Of a stretch of DNA of 64,000 bases, positions 1 through 8,805 are shown piece by piece. The notes under the pieces were generated by a model. It was given only the letters and a program-made list of their open reading frames with translations, was not told the DNA's origin and searched no databases. The position numbers and the translations under genes were made by a program. Positions within the stretch are counted from its first letter, which is position 1, and each line of letters starts with the position of its first letter. Source of the stretch: MED-G105 sp038522945 (GTDB taxonomy: Bacteria; Pseudomonadota; Alphaproteobacteria; Caulobacterales; Parvularculaceae); NCBI GenBank assembly GCA_038522945.1, contig JBCBJV010000001.1, positions 62,001 to 126,000 on the forward strand. Direction: 5' to 3'.

Positions 1-198
1 GAACAGGAAATCCCCTACCAACAGGTTTGGCTTCATGGATCCTGAAGGGATGTTGAAGGGCTGGAAGATGATCACTCGCAAGACAAGGGCAATCGCCACG
101 GCCCAGAAGACTGTTTTCGCCAGATCCCAAGCTTCTTCTTGAGCCGTCATGGGACGGTCTTCCAGAACTCTCTTCTCAGAGTTTTTTTGTGCGCTCAT
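1..198 (-). CDS. lepB: Signal peptidase I, N-terminal part (window edge)
   Basis: Membrane serine protease that removes signal peptides from exported proteins. Only the first 66 codons are inside the window. A charged start is followed by one membrane segment (about residues 27-45) and then the motif IPSGSMKPNLLVGD, in which the second Ser (about residue 54) is the expected catalytic nucleophile of the SxSMxP box of this family. The start chosen is the ATG at 198; a second in-frame ATG lies 16 codons later and could be used instead. It lies 138 bp downstream of acpS on the same strand, so the two may be co-transcribed. The catalytic Lys region is outside the window. Confidence 0.93.
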   Translation of the reverse strand, partial: MSAQKNSEKRVLEDRPMTAQEEAWDLAKTVFWAVAIALVLRVIIFQPFNIPSGSMKPNLLVGDFLF

Positions 199-336
199 GG
201 TCGCAAGTCCCCTGTCTTTCGTCTCACTTTAATCGTGTCTCGTGTTGGCCAGCCGCAATCGGCGCAGTCCAGTTTAAAGAGGGTCAATGACGCCCCGCTT
301 CCGCCATCGGGTCCCGAGTTACGCTCGGCGCGCTTG

Positions 337-747
337 TTAGCTCAAATGCACAGATAGAGTGGCATAAATAATGACGAACGCCTGCGCCAGTGGAAAATCG
401 TCGGTGATCGTCAAATGAACCTGCGCTGTGTATCCTTCGGGGGTCAAGTGGGCGAGCCGCTCCGCTGCTCCGCCGGTAAGCGCCATAGATGGCTTGCCGC
501 CCGGCAAGTTGACAACCCCCATATCCCGCCAGAAGACCCCGTTGGAAAGCCCCGTGCCGAGGGCTTTTGCGCACGCTTCTTTAGCAGCGAACCTCTTGGC
601 GTAAGACGCGGCCCGCAACCGGCGCTTGTCGGATTTTGCCCGCTCAATGTCGGTGAAAACACGGTGCGTGAACCGTTCGCCGTGGCGTTCCAGGGTTTTC
701 TCCACGCGCCTGATATCAATCAGATCATTGCCAATACCAAGTATCAT
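337..747 (-). CDS. acpS: Holo-[acyl-carrier-protein] synthase
   Basis: Transfers the 4'-phosphopantetheine arm of CoA to the serine of acyl carrier protein, activating it for fatty acid synthesis. The protein is 136 aa, close to the usual AcpS size. It starts with MILGIGNDLIDIRRVEK, which carries the Mg-binding Asp of the family, and has the second signature FAAKEACAKALGTG at about residues 53-66. It lies between pdxJ (41 bp upstream) and lepB, an arrangement common in Alphaproteobacteria. Nothing appears disrupted. Confidence 0.96.
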   Translation of the reverse strand: MILGIGNDLIDIRRVEKTLERHGERFTHRVFTDIERAKSDKRRLRAASYAKRFAAKEACAKALGTGLSNGVFWRDMGVVNLPGGKPSMALTGGAAERLAHLTPEGYTAQVHLTITDDFPLAQAFVIIYATLSVHLS

Positions 748-788
748 ACAAGGCCCGTCTTTCCCCGTCTCACCGAAAGCAATCCCGG

Positions 789-1547
789 TTAGTAAAGCCC
801 GCCGGTGCGTGCGTCTTCCATGAGCCGCTTCATTTCCTTGACGATGGCCGGCAGTCCCATAAACAACGCCTCGCCCATCATGAAGTGGCCAATGTTGAGT
901 TCAACCACTTCCGGGATTGCCGCCACTGGCTGGACGTTCAGGAAGTTCAGACCGTGGCCCCCGTGTACCTCCAAGCCGAGACTGGCCGCGAGGCTTGCGG
1001 CCTCACGCAATTCAATCAACGTGGATTTGATCGGCCCCGGATCAGAAGATTCGACTGCGCCATGATAGGTGCCGGTGTGAAGTTCAATCGCCGCCGAGCC
1101 GATATCGGCGGCTGCCTTGATGTGATCTGCAATCGGGTCAACAAAAAGCGATACTTGAATGCCAGCTTTGCCCAGTTCTGCGACAAACGGCTTTAGATAG
1201 GCTTGCTGCCCCACCACATCGAGCCCGCCTTCGGTGGTCCGCTCATTGCGGTTCTCTGGCACCAGACAACAGGCATGGGGACCAACGTCGAGACAGATTT
1301 TCAACATCTCAGCTGTCGCCGCCATTTCAAAGTTCAAGGGCAGCGACGTTGCTTCCTTCAAGCGCGGCATATCTTCGTCGCGAATATGGCGACGGTCCTC
1401 GCGCAGATGAGCGGTGATATTATCGGCGCCGGCCGTCGCAACAATCTCGGCCGCACGCGCTGGGTCCGGATGGTTTCCGCCCCTTGCATTTCGAAGAGTG
1501 GCAACGTGATCGATGTTGACCCCGAGCCGTATTGGACCAGCACTCAT
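789..1547 (-). CDS. pdxJ: Pyridoxine 5'-phosphate synthase
   Basis: Condenses 3-amino-2-oxopropyl phosphate and 1-deoxy-D-xylulose 5-phosphate to pyridoxine 5'-phosphate, the ring-closing step of the DXP-dependent vitamin B6 pathway. The 252-aa protein has the family N-terminus (RLGVNIDHVATLRNARG), the central segment with GADNITAHLREDRRHI, and the C-terminal glycine-rich HGGHGLNFLN and ELNIGHFMMGEA phosphate-binding parts. I start at the internal ATG (MSAGPIRLGVN) because the 12 residues upstream do not resemble PdxJ. It lies between pyrE and acpS, all on the same strand and closely spaced. Confidence 0.96.
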   Translation of the reverse strand: MSAGPIRLGVNIDHVATLRNARGGNHPDPARAAEIVATAGADNITAHLREDRRHIRDEDMPRLKEATSLPLNFEMAATAEMLKICLDVGPHACCLVPENRNERTTEGGLDVVGQQAYLKPFVAELGKAGIQVSLFVDPIADHIKAAADIGSAAIELHTGTYHGAVESSDPGPIKSTLIELREAASLAASLGLEVHGGHGLNFLNVQPVAAIPEVVELNIGHFMMGEALFMGLPAIVKEMKRLMEDARTGGLY

Positions 1548-1614
1548 TTGTAGATTTTCCTTACACGGACACGCTGCCGGCACTCACGGCAGTACGTTTC
1601 AATCACGCCCACGG

Positions 1615-2205
1615 TCATGAAGACGTGAGCCCACGGCTTCCGGGTTTCACGACGGGCATATCTTTCAGATGGGCCGGCAAGTTATCCGGCGCCCAACTTT
1701 CAACCGAAAACTTCGCTAACGGCAAAAACGGGACGTCGAAATTCACCTCGCCACCCGACCGGTCGATCAGGCAGGCAAGGGCAACAACATTGCCGCCCGC
1801 TTGCCGAATTGCCTCGATGCATTCGCGGGCTGAAAGTCCCGTTGAAACGATATCTTCCACGACCAACACGTTCGCTCCTTCGTCAACGCCAAATCCACGC
1901 CTCAGCTGAAAGTCACCATCCACCCGTTCAGTGAACATGAACGGCTTTTCCAGATGCCGCGCGGTCTCATACCCGAATATGATCCCGCCCATAGCCGGTG
2001 AAATCACACAGTCTATTTCTGATTTAAGCTCCGCCCGCACTTTGGTGGCGAGCCCCTTACAGAGCGTTTCGGTCCGCGCCGGATACATGGAGACAATTGA
2101 CTTGTTCAAATACGTATCGCTGTGACGACCGGAACTGAGCACAAAGTGTCCCTTCAACAAGGCACCTGCAGCTTCGAACTCGGCGAGGACATCTTCCGTC
2201 TTCAT
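1615..2205 (-). CDS. pyrE: Orotate phosphoribosyltransferase
   Basis: Converts orotate and PRPP to orotidine 5'-phosphate in de novo pyrimidine synthesis. The PRPP-binding loop VLVVEDIVSTGLSA is clearly present, as is the N-terminal GHFVLSSGRHSDTY segment typical of the PyrE type seen in Alphaproteobacteria. The ATG at 2205 is chosen over the GTG at 2217 because GGGAGA sits about 6 nt upstream of it. The length, 196 aa, is normal. It lies 50 bp downstream of rel and about 70 bp upstream of pdxJ on the same strand. Confidence 0.95.
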   Translation of the reverse strand: MKTEDVLAEFEAAGALLKGHFVLSSGRHSDTYLNKSIVSMYPARTETLCKGLATKVRAELKSEIDCVISPAMGGIIFGYETARHLEKPFMFTERVDGDFQLRRGFGVDEGANVLVVEDIVSTGLSARECIEAIRQAGGNVVALACLIDRSGGEVNFDVPFLPLAKFSVESWAPDNLPAHLKDMPVVKPGSRGLTSS

Positions 2206-2255
2206 CTTATCTCCCACGGCTCATCTTTCATCCCGCATAAAAGTGTCTGCGTTAT

Positions 2256-4694
2256 CTATGCAGTACTACCTTCAACGCGTTCCGCACTGACAACGCTCGC
2301 TGATGCCCTCACACCTGCTAGCATTTGCGTTAATTGTTTCGCATCATTAATCACCACGTCTACGAACAGATCAACAAAATCCGCAGACTGATTTTCCAAC
2401 CTGATATTGGCGATGGAAACATCGTAGCGCGCAATCACTCCGGCGACGTCACTCAAGACACCGTTTTCATTATGGACGGTAAGCCGGATCTGCGAGCTGG
2501 CCGCCAACTCCCGGTCTTCGCGCCAGCGCAAATCGAGCCATTTGTCCTGTGGCGGATCATCTTCGGCTAGCTTCTGGCAGGTGATGGCGTGCACGGTTAT
2601 CTTATCTGCGTTACGAATCCCCACGATCCGCTCGCCCGGGACCGGCGTGCAACAAGGGCCCATGACGATCTCAATTTTAGGGGGCAACCCGTCAATGGCG
2701 GCCCGCGGACGCAAGGACGGCGCTGACGCAGCGTGGATTTCGCCTTCTGTCTCTAATGAGACCCCTGGATAAACCGCATCGACCAACTCAGCGACCGACA
2801 GGTCCCCTCGTCCAACCTTGGCAAAAACATCGTCGACCGTTTCTTCGGACAGTCGCAAGAGACCCGCCTTGATCGCCTTCGGAGTGAGGTCGAGATTGAC
2901 GTCCTGGAAGACTTTCTCTGCGATCGAACGCCCGAGCTCTAAGTGCTCGGTGTGTTTCATCTTTTTGATCCGGCGACGGATGGCGGCCCGTGCACGCCCT
3001 GTTACCACCATGCTTTCCCAATCGGCAGGTGGCGCAGAGGTTTCAGAACGCAAGACAAGCACAACGTCCCCGTTGGTCAGAGGCGTCCGTAGAGGCCGGG
3101 CGGCACCATTTATCTTACCCCCAATACAAGTATCGCCCACGTCCGTGTGCACGGCATAAGCAAAATCAAGAATCGTCGCCCCTCGCGGCAGCGCGATGAC
3201 GCGGCCTTTTGGTGTGAAACAGAATACCTGGTCCTGGAACAGCTCAAGCTTGGCGTACTTCAACGATTCGTCAGGGTCATCGCCTTGCTGGAACATTTCG
3301 ACCAATCGACGCGGGGTCTCATAGGGATCGTAAAAGCCAGGCGTGATGATCTCGACGCTGGTACGCTTTTTGGGATTATCCTTGTACTGCCAATGGGCAG
3401 CAACGCCGCGCTCAGCGGTCTCATGCATTTCCCGGGTTCTGATCTGAATCTCGATACGCTGACGCCCTCCGTCCGACCGAGGTGGTCCGATCACAGCGGT
3501 ATGGATCGACTGGTAGTTGTTGGGTTTGGTCGCAGAAATGTAGTCATCAAATTCTGACGGGATCATCCGCCAGGTTGTGTGGATAACCCCAAGGGCCTCG
3601 TAACAACTACTCAGATCGTTGGTCAGTACCCGGAACCCATAAATATCCGCAAGTTCATCGAACGAAACATTCTTGGCGGACATTTTGCGCCAAATCGAAT
3701 AGGGCCGCTTTTCGCGGCTGTGTACATCCGCATCGATACCGGCTTCCTGAAGGCGTTCACGCAGTACTTGGGCCAGTTCCACCACATAATGGACGATGGA
3801 GGACTGAAGGTCGTCAAGACGGTGCCGGATCAAGTCATAGGCTTCTGGATTAAGCACCCGGAAGGAAAGCTCTTCCAATTCTTCGCGAAACCGCTGAACA
3901 CCAATTCTGCCAGCCAGAGGAGCATAGATCTCCATGGTCTCAAGCGCGATCCGACGCTTTTTTTGTTCATTGTCGAAAAACTCCAGCGTACGCATGTTGT
4001 GAAGCCGGTCTGCAAGCTTTACCAGCAGTACACGGACATCCTCGGCCATCGCCATCACGAGCTTGCGGAAGTTTTCCGCCTGCTTGGAAGCATCCGACGA
4101 ACGCAGCTCAATCTGAGAGAGCTTCGTGACGCCATCGACCAGCTGGGCGATTTCGTCCCCGAACATTTCACGAATTTCATCGATGGTGACATCGGTATCT
4201 TCCACGACATCATGGAGCAGCGCCGTTGCAACTGACGCGGGGTCTGCTCGCAGTTCGGTAAGAATACCAGCGACAGCAAGGGGATGGGTAAAGTATGGAT
4301 CACCAGACTTTCGCGTCTGACCTCCATGGGCGCGCATGGCGACTACATAAGCCTTGTTGAGCAGGTCTTCGTCTGCATCCGGATCATAGGCTTTGACGAG
4401 ATCGACAAGTTCGTACTGGCGAATGAACCCTACCGGCGCAGTCTCGGGCGCCGTCTTATGAGCAACCGATGCAGGTTCAGGATTTGCCGCCGCGCCCGCC
4501 GCCGGGTCAGCATGATTTTCCGGCGAGAGGCCTGTAGTTTCTTCAATTTGCGCCGTTGTAGGAGGCGCCGGGTCTTCTTCATGGGGGTCCCCTGAGCGCT
4601 CATGCGGATGCGCCGCTACCGTTGAAGGGCTTGCGTCCGGTTTATGCGCGTCGAGATTTGTCGTTGGTGGCAAAGAGCCAGTGGTGTCCGCCAT
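2256..4694 (-). CDS. rel: Bifunctional (p)ppGpp synthetase/hydrolase (Rel/SpoT family)
   Basis: Makes and degrades the alarmone (p)ppGpp in the stringent response. Domains in order: an HD hydrolase domain (HGGQTRKSGDPYFTHP, with the HD pair at residues 161-162 in LLHDVVEDT); a synthetase domain (RPYSIWRKM, then ADIYGFRVL and NYQSIHTAVIGP); a TGS domain (VFCFTPKGRVIALPRGATILDFA); and a C-terminal ACT domain. Both catalytic halves look intact, as expected for the single long RSH enzyme of Alphaproteobacteria. An unusual part is a roughly 90-residue Pro/Ala/Glu-rich N-terminal extension ahead of the HD domain, which is probably disordered. It lies downstream of rpoZ, a conserved arrangement. Confidence 0.96.
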   Translation of the reverse strand: MADTTGSLPPTTNLDAHKPDASPSTVAAHPHERSGDPHEEDPAPPTTAQIEETTGLSPENHADPAAGAAANPEPASVAHKTAPETAPVGFIRQYELVDLVKAYDPDADEDLLNKAYVVAMRAHGGQTRKSGDPYFTHPLAVAGILTELRADPASVATALLHDVVEDTDVTIDEIREMFGDEIAQLVDGVTKLSQIELRSSDASKQAENFRKLVMAMAEDVRVLLVKLADRLHNMRTLEFFDNEQKKRRIALETMEIYAPLAGRIGVQRFREELEELSFRVLNPEAYDLIRHRLDDLQSSIVHYVVELAQVLRERLQEAGIDADVHSREKRPYSIWRKMSAKNVSFDELADIYGFRVLTNDLSSCYEALGVIHTTWRMIPSEFDDYISATKPNNYQSIHTAVIGPPRSDGGRQRIEIQIRTREMHETAERGVAAHWQYKDNPKKRTSVEIITPGFYDPYETPRRLVEMFQQGDDPDESLKYAKLELFQDQVFCFTPKGRVIALPRGATILDFAYAVHTDVGDTCIGGKINGAARPLRTPLTNGDVVLVLRSETSAPPADWESMVVTGRARAAIRRRIKKMKHTEHLELGRSIAEKVFQDVNLDLTPKAIKAGLLRLSEETVDDVFAKVGRGDLSVAELVDAVYPGVSLETEGEIHAASAPSLRPRAAIDGLPPKIEIVMGPCCTPVPGERIVGIRNADKITVHAITCQKLAEDDPPQDKWLDLRWREDRELAASSQIRLTVHNENGVLSDVAGVIARYDVSIANIRLENQSADFVDLFVDVVINDAKQLTQMLAGVRASASVVSAERVEGSTA

Positions 4695-4862
4695 GAATTG
4701 AAATTATGACATGTCTCACCGCGAACACAACGCGGCATCGCCCCGCTAAAGTGCCGGCTATGACCAAACGGGCCGACTGAGCAAGCGGGTCTTGACCAAA
4801 CGTGCTCCGCCGGACGACAGAATTGCCCGGCCAGGTTTTAAGTTCGGTGGACCCGCAAATTG

Positions 4863-5231
4863 TTAGCTCTTCGGCAGAGATTGAGGCGTTGTCATGCCGG
4901 CTGCTTTAATGGCCTCCAGATAAGCATCCTGGTTCGTTTCATCGAACTGCGGTGCATCGGCGTTTTCTGCCGCTGGATCCTGGGCCTCTTCGGTTTCCTC
5001 AACCTCAAACTGCCGCTGAAGCGAGACCACCAGATCTTCCTCAACCACCTCTGGTTGGAGGCCGCCGTCGGCGATTTCGCGAAGGGCAACAACAGGGTTC
5101 TTGTCGTTGTCGCGCTCAACTAAAAGCGGAGAGCCAGACGATAGAACGCGCGCCCGATGGGCAGCAAGCAGAACAAGGCTAAAGCGGTTGTCGACTTTGT
5201 CGACGCAATCTTCAACGGTCACCCGTGCCAT
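4863..5231 (-). CDS. rpoZ: DNA-directed RNA polymerase subunit omega
   Basis: Small RNA polymerase subunit that helps fold and assemble the beta' subunit. The 122-aa protein begins MARVTVEDCVDKVDNRFSLVL, the omega signature, followed by AAHRARVLSSG and NPVVALREIADG. The C-terminal half (from about residue 70) is acidic and variable, as usual in Alphaproteobacteria. It is immediately upstream of rel, the common rpoZ-rel pair. A 168-bp gap to rel allows a separate rel promoter. Confidence 0.95.
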   Translation of the reverse strand: MARVTVEDCVDKVDNRFSLVLLAAHRARVLSSGSPLLVERDNDKNPVVALREIADGGLQPEVVEEDLVVSLQRQFEVEETEEAQDPAAENADAPQFDETNQDAYLEAIKAAGMTTPQSLPKS

Positions 5232-5294
5232 TGGGGGCTCCTTTTCAGGTGTAAAGGGGGACGAAATGTCAAGCGAGGAGATGTATCGGCTTTT

Positions 5295-5837
5295 TTATTT
5301 AATGACAAGTTCGCGAACCGGGAATTGACGTTGATGGGAAAGATCGTTTTTGTCCAATCTCCGGACCATTTGCCCCTCGATCCGCTCCAAAAGAACCTGC
5401 GCGGTTTGATTAAGTGTCGGATGGGTCCATTGTGGCGCGATCTCCGCGATGGGGCCTAACACAAACGCACGGTCTGCGAGGCGAGGATGGGGGAGAACAA
5501 GTTCGCTGCCCTGCCCTGATACCACAAGGTCGCCGACTGCAAGAAGATCCAAATCTAGGGTGCGGGGCGCATTCGGAACTGAGCGCTGGCGACCGAATGC
5601 ATTCTCGATCCGGTGAAGCCGGTTCATGAGGTCTTGGGGATCGATGACCGTCTCAATGACAGCAACTCGGTTTCGGAACTCGGGATCAGAAGGATCGGGC
5701 CATGCCGGCGAGGCATACACCGACGAAATGCGCTTAAGACGGGCAATGGTACCCACCGCTGCAACCGCGCGGACCAAAACCTCTGCCGGAGGGCGACCAC
5801 AAAATGGCAGGTTCGAGCCAAAACCGATAAGAATCAT
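5295..5837 (-). CDS. folK: 2-amino-4-hydroxy-6-hydroxymethyldihydropteridine pyrophosphokinase
   Basis: Transfers pyrophosphate from ATP to 6-hydroxymethyl-7,8-dihydropterin in folate synthesis. The HPPK motifs are visible: MILIGFGSN at the start, then VYASPAWPDPSDPEFRNRVAVIET, the HRIENAFGRQRSVPNAPRTLDLDLL box with the metal-binding DLDLL, and LPHPRLADRAFVLGPIAEIAP. The start is placed at the internal ATG so that the protein begins MILIGFGSN; the 12 codons upstream do not resemble HPPK. It is 63 bp upstream of rpoZ on the same strand and divergent from the NYN gene to the right. Confidence 0.94.
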   Translation of the reverse strand: MILIGFGSNLPFCGRPPAEVLVRAVAAVGTIARLKRISSVYASPAWPDPSDPEFRNRVAVIETVIDPQDLMNRLHRIENAFGRQRSVPNAPRTLDLDLLAVGDLVVSGQGSELVLPHPRLADRAFVLGPIAEIAPQWTHPTLNQTAQVLLERIEGQMVRRLDKNDLSHQRQFPVRELVIK

Positions 5838-5908
5838 GTCTTTAGCTATCCACGTACCGAAACTTGAGTGCACGTAATCACGACCATACTCGATCTTATA
5901 GGTGATAA

Positions 5909-6574
5909 ATGAGCCGATTTTTGGATATGCGCGCGACGGAAAAAACCGCGCTCTTTATAGATGGGGCGAACCTTTACAAGGCTGCCAGGGGTCTTGGATT
6001 TGACCTTGATTACAAGGCCCTCCTTGCCAAGGCCAAAGATGCAAGCACGCTCGTGCGCGCATACTATTACACCTCAATTCAAGAAGACCGGAGCCAGGAT
6101 TACTCCCCTTTGCGTCCCCTCGTCGATTGGCTGGACTATAACGGTTACACGATGATGACGAAGACTGCGCGAGAGTTTTCCGATGCCCAAGGGCGCAAGC
6201 GATTTCGCGGGTCCACCGATATTGAACTTGCGGTTGATATGCTGACCCTTGCTGACCGGCTGGATCATATCTTGCTCTTCACGGGAAATGGGGACTTTCG
6301 CCGCGCCATCGAGGCGGTCCAGGCTAAGGGCGTCCGGGTGAGCGTCATCTCGACAGTGAAGTCCAATCCGCCCATGGCCTCAGATGAACTTCGACGGCAG
6401 GCTGATCAGTTTATCGATCTCGTCTCCCTGGAGGGCGATATCGGCCGGCGGTCCGGCAATGGTGGCAACGATCGCCACCGCCCCGTCAAAGCTGGCGAGC
6501 CCGTCGGTGATTATGAAGAAGACGAGTACGATGATGATGATGGCTACGACGACGATTATGACGATGTCGATTGA
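5909..6574 (+). CDS. NYN-domain protein (LabA/DUF88 family), putative nuclease
   Basis: Predicted PIN-like NYN nuclease of the LabA/DUF88 family. The conserved acidic residues appear in order: ALFIDGANLY near residue 15, GSTDIELAVDML near 105, and FTGNGDFRRAIEAVQ near 130. The fold should be complete by about residue 170. It is followed by a tail of nearly pure Asp/Glu/Tyr (from about residue 198 to 221), which is unusual and could keep the protein off nucleic acid or bind a basic partner. Its stop lies 5 bp before the glycosylase ATG, so the two genes are likely one operon. The substrate is unknown. Confidence 0.88.
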   Translation: MSRFLDMRATEKTALFIDGANLYKAARGLGFDLDYKALLAKAKDASTLVRAYYYTSIQEDRSQDYSPLRPLVDWLDYNGYTMMTKTAREFSDAQGRKRFRGSTDIELAVDMLTLADRLDHILLFTGNGDFRRAIEAVQAKGVRVSVISTVKSNPPMASDELRRQADQFIDLVSLEGDIGRRSGNGGNDRHRPVKAGEPVGDYEEDEYDDDDGYDDDYDDVD

Positions 6575-6579
6575 TTGAC

Positions 6580-7233
6580 ATGGGTAATGAAGCGGTTCTT
6601 GAGCCGCCGCGCGATTGCAACGCCTGTCCTCGCCTCACTGAGTTTCGCCGGGAAAACGCAAGCGCGTATCCGGACTGGTTCAATGGGGCCGTCCCGTCAT
6701 TCGGTGATGACCAAGCCAAGCTGCTTATTGTGGGCCTCGCGCCAGGGCTTCAAGGAGCGAACAAAACAGGGCGCCCATTCACTGGCGATTTCGCGGGCGA
6801 TCTTCTCTACGCGACTCTTGAAAAATTTGGCCTTTCGACAGGTAAGTACAGCGCCGATCCGGAAGATGGCTTGCGCCTTAAAGGGGCGATGATCACCAAT
6901 GCGGTCCGGTGTGTACCCCCGCAGAACAAACCAACGACTGCTGAAATCAAGACCTGCGCGCCCTATCTGGACACCCGATTGCGGACGATGAAATCCCTGC
7001 GGGCAGTCATATGCCTTGGCAAAATCGCCCATGATTCAGTAGTGCGAAGCCTTGGCATGCCGCTCAGCCGCGCAAAGTTCGGCCACGGGGCGGCCCACGC
7101 GCCCGATGGCGTCCCTTTTAAGATATTCGACAGCTATCACTGCTCCCGTTACAATACGAATACCGGCAGGTTGACGCCTGAGATGTTCCACCATGTGTTT
7201 GATGCCGTTACCCGTCACCTGTCGTCGACGTGA
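6580..7233 (+). CDS. Uracil-DNA glycosylase family 5-like (4Fe-4S)
   Basis: Excises uracil and related deaminated bases from DNA. The motif GLAPGLQGANKTGRPFTGD is the family-5 (UDGb) form of motif A, which lacks the activating Asp or Glu of other families. The matching C-terminal motif is DSYHCSRYNTNTGRLT. Four Cys expected to hold an Fe-S cluster are present: CNAC at residues 13-16 and single Cys in RCVPP and KTCAP. The ATG at 6580 is preferred; a TTG at 6571 overlaps the end of the NYN gene. This coupling to a putative nuclease suggests a joint nucleic-acid maintenance role, which is inference. Confidence 0.9.
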   Translation: MGNEAVLEPPRDCNACPRLTEFRRENASAYPDWFNGAVPSFGDDQAKLLIVGLAPGLQGANKTGRPFTGDFAGDLLYATLEKFGLSTGKYSADPEDGLRLKGAMITNAVRCVPPQNKPTTAEIKTCAPYLDTRLRTMKSLRAVICLGKIAHDSVVRSLGMPLSRAKFGHGAAHAPDGVPFKIFDSYHCSRYNTNTGRLTPEMFHHVFDAVTRHLSST

Positions 7234-7306
7234 CTTCGGTGCCTGGCGGCCCAATATCCCGCGTACGTTCTAACGTCCCGTGATTGCCTTCCAAGGAAGC
7301 TGACCT

Positions 7307-7777
7307 TTGACCAGAAATTGGGGCATACCGAATAAAGAGGATCCGTTCGGACGCGCACGGGACGCCAAACCGCTTGCGACGCTCGCGATTTCTGCGGTTT
7401 TCGGCATTATCGGGGCCTCTGTGGCAGCCATCAGTTTCAATGAAGCGCGGCAGTTAATCGTCGATGTTTTTCACGGCGTCTCATTGATCGCGGTAGTGAT
7501 CGCGGCGGGCTTTGGATGTTGGCTTTATGTATTTATTTCATGGTCGCGGTTTGCGGCCCAGTTTACTGGCGGTGATGCGTTCTCCGATCTTTTGAAGTTC
7601 TATGCCAGAGCCGCACTCGCCCTGGGGATTGCCTTTGGAGCCGCCGCGATTTCAGTGGAATTCAACTGGCCGAGGGTCTCCGTTTTGATGTTTGCGGCGT
7701 GCGGCGGTGCCGCCGCGGCGGCCGCCTTTCAGACCGTATTGGCATTTGTGCCGCCAGGCGCGCGTCCTTCGCAATAG
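7307..7777 (+). CDS. Membrane protein of unknown function, four predicted helices
   Basis: 156-aa protein not recognised by family. After a polar N-terminus of about 24 residues it has four hydrophobic stretches (about residues 25-45, 56-78, 92-113 and 121-146), with Ala/Gly-rich helices and a short polar C-terminus. The start codon is TTG, supported by AAGGAAG about 7 nt upstream. It follows the glycosylase by 73 bp on the same strand and converges on the methyltransferase gene. No catalytic motif is visible. Confidence 0.75.
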   Translation: MTRNWGIPNKEDPFGRARDAKPLATLAISAVFGIIGASVAAISFNEARQLIVDVFHGVSLIAVVIAAGFGCWLYVFISWSRFAAQFTGGDAFSDLLKFYARAALALGIAFGAAAISVEFNWPRVSVLMFAACGGAAAAAAFQTVLAFVPPGARPSQ

Positions 7778-7826
7778 CAATTACGACCGTTTACGTCGCA
7801 AGTTGACCTGACGGCGCTGATCGCTC

Positions 7827-8297
7827 TTAGATCCAACGGCGGGTGCGTCTGGTATAGTCAGTGTACTCAATGCCAAACTTTGCTGACAGATAACGCTCCT
7901 CAGGCAGGATCACAAAAAAATGAAGGACTAGCCCGGCAAGGCCTGTCGTCAGCAAGGCCCACAAATTGCCGCTGGCAAAGGCAAAGCCTGCCCCAAACAA
8001 CATCATGGCCAGATAAATCGGGTTACGAGACAGTCGGTAGGGTCCAGAATGGAAGAGCGTGTACGCCTCCGTGGACGGATTAAGCGCTTCCCCGTGTTCT
8101 GCAAAGACGGTGATGGCGGAGACAAAAAGCCAAGCTGCCATTGAGAGTAGCACCACACCGATGCCTTCTAGATAGACCCGCGGGATCGGTAGCCAAGCTC
8201 CAAAAACCGCCCGCAACGCATATCCGCCAAGCAATGCCAGCAGGAAAATTGTTGGCGGCGACACATAAATGCGCGGTGGCTTCGCCGTATCTGTCAC
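7827..8297 (-). CDS. Isoprenylcysteine methyltransferase-like membrane protein
   Basis: 156-aa integral membrane protein of the ICMT/PEMT-like group. Three to four hydrophobic segments come first, then the signature YTLFHSGPYRLSRNPIYLAMML, with the RNPxYxG-like box, and finally LPEERYLSAKFGIEYTDYTRRTRRWI, where the EE and the aromatic/Arg residues form the usual SAM-binding end. Bacterial members methylate small or lipid-like substrates that are mostly unknown. It lies 31 bp downstream of smpB on the same strand. Confidence 0.85.
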   Translation of the reverse strand: MTDTAKPPRIYVSPPTIFLLALLGGYALRAVFGAWLPIPRVYLEGIGVVLLSMAAWLFVSAITVFAEHGEALNPSTEAYTLFHSGPYRLSRNPIYLAMMLFGAGFAFASGNLWALLTTGLAGLVLHFFVILPEERYLSAKFGIEYTDYTRRTRRWI

Positions 8298-8328
8298 GAG
8301 GCAAGGCTCCCCCTGGTCCGATTTGCGC

Positions 8329-8805
8329 TCACCCTTTGTCGCGCATCAATCGCTGTTTTTGCCGCGACCAGTCCCTGTCTTTGACGACCGTTCGCTTGTC
8401 GTGGAGCTTACGCCCGAGGCCAAGGCCGATTTCCAGTTTGGCCCTGCCCTGATCGTTAAAATACAGCTTTAGAGGCGTAATCGTATAGCCCTTGCGCTCA
8501 ACAGCTTGGCTGAGCCGCGCGATTTCCCGTGCATTAAGGAGCAGCTTGCGGGGGCGTTTAGGCTCATGGTTTTCGCGGTTCCCGGCGGAATACTCCGGGA
8601 TTGTCGCATTGATCAGCCAGATCCCGTCATTTTCCGGCGAAGCGTAGGCTTCGGCGATGGTCGCCTGCCCTTCGCGCAGCGCTTTGACCTCCGTACCCGT
8701 CAGAACGAGGCCGGCTTCAATCACTTCAGTAATCTCGTAGTCCCGTCGCGCCCGGCGGTTTTCTGCAACAACCTTGCGTGGCGGGCTCTTTGTTTTGGTC
8801 GCCAT
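8329..8805 (-). CDS. smpB: SsrA-binding protein
   Basis: Binds tmRNA and brings it to stalled ribosomes for trans-translation. The 158-aa protein has the standard features: VVAENRRARRDYEI at the N-terminus, then GLVLTGTEVKALREGQATIAEAYA, the RKLLLN segment, YTITPLKLYFNDQGRAKLEIGLGLGRKLHDKR, and a basic C-terminal tail. The ATG overlaps the dapA stop by one base (TGATG), so translation is likely coupled to dapA. Confidence 0.96.
   Translation of the reverse strand: MATKTKSPPRKVVAENRRARRDYEITEVIEAGLVLTGTEVKALREGQATIAEAYASPENDGIWLINATIPEYSAGNRENHEPKRPRKLLLNAREIARLSQAVERKGYTITPLKLYFNDQGRAKLEIGLGLGRKLHDKRTVVKDRDWSRQKQRLMRDKG

Noticed and set aside
3579..4235. 218-codon frame on the plus strand inside the rel gene
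   Set aside because: Antisense shadow of a clearly recognised conserved gene.
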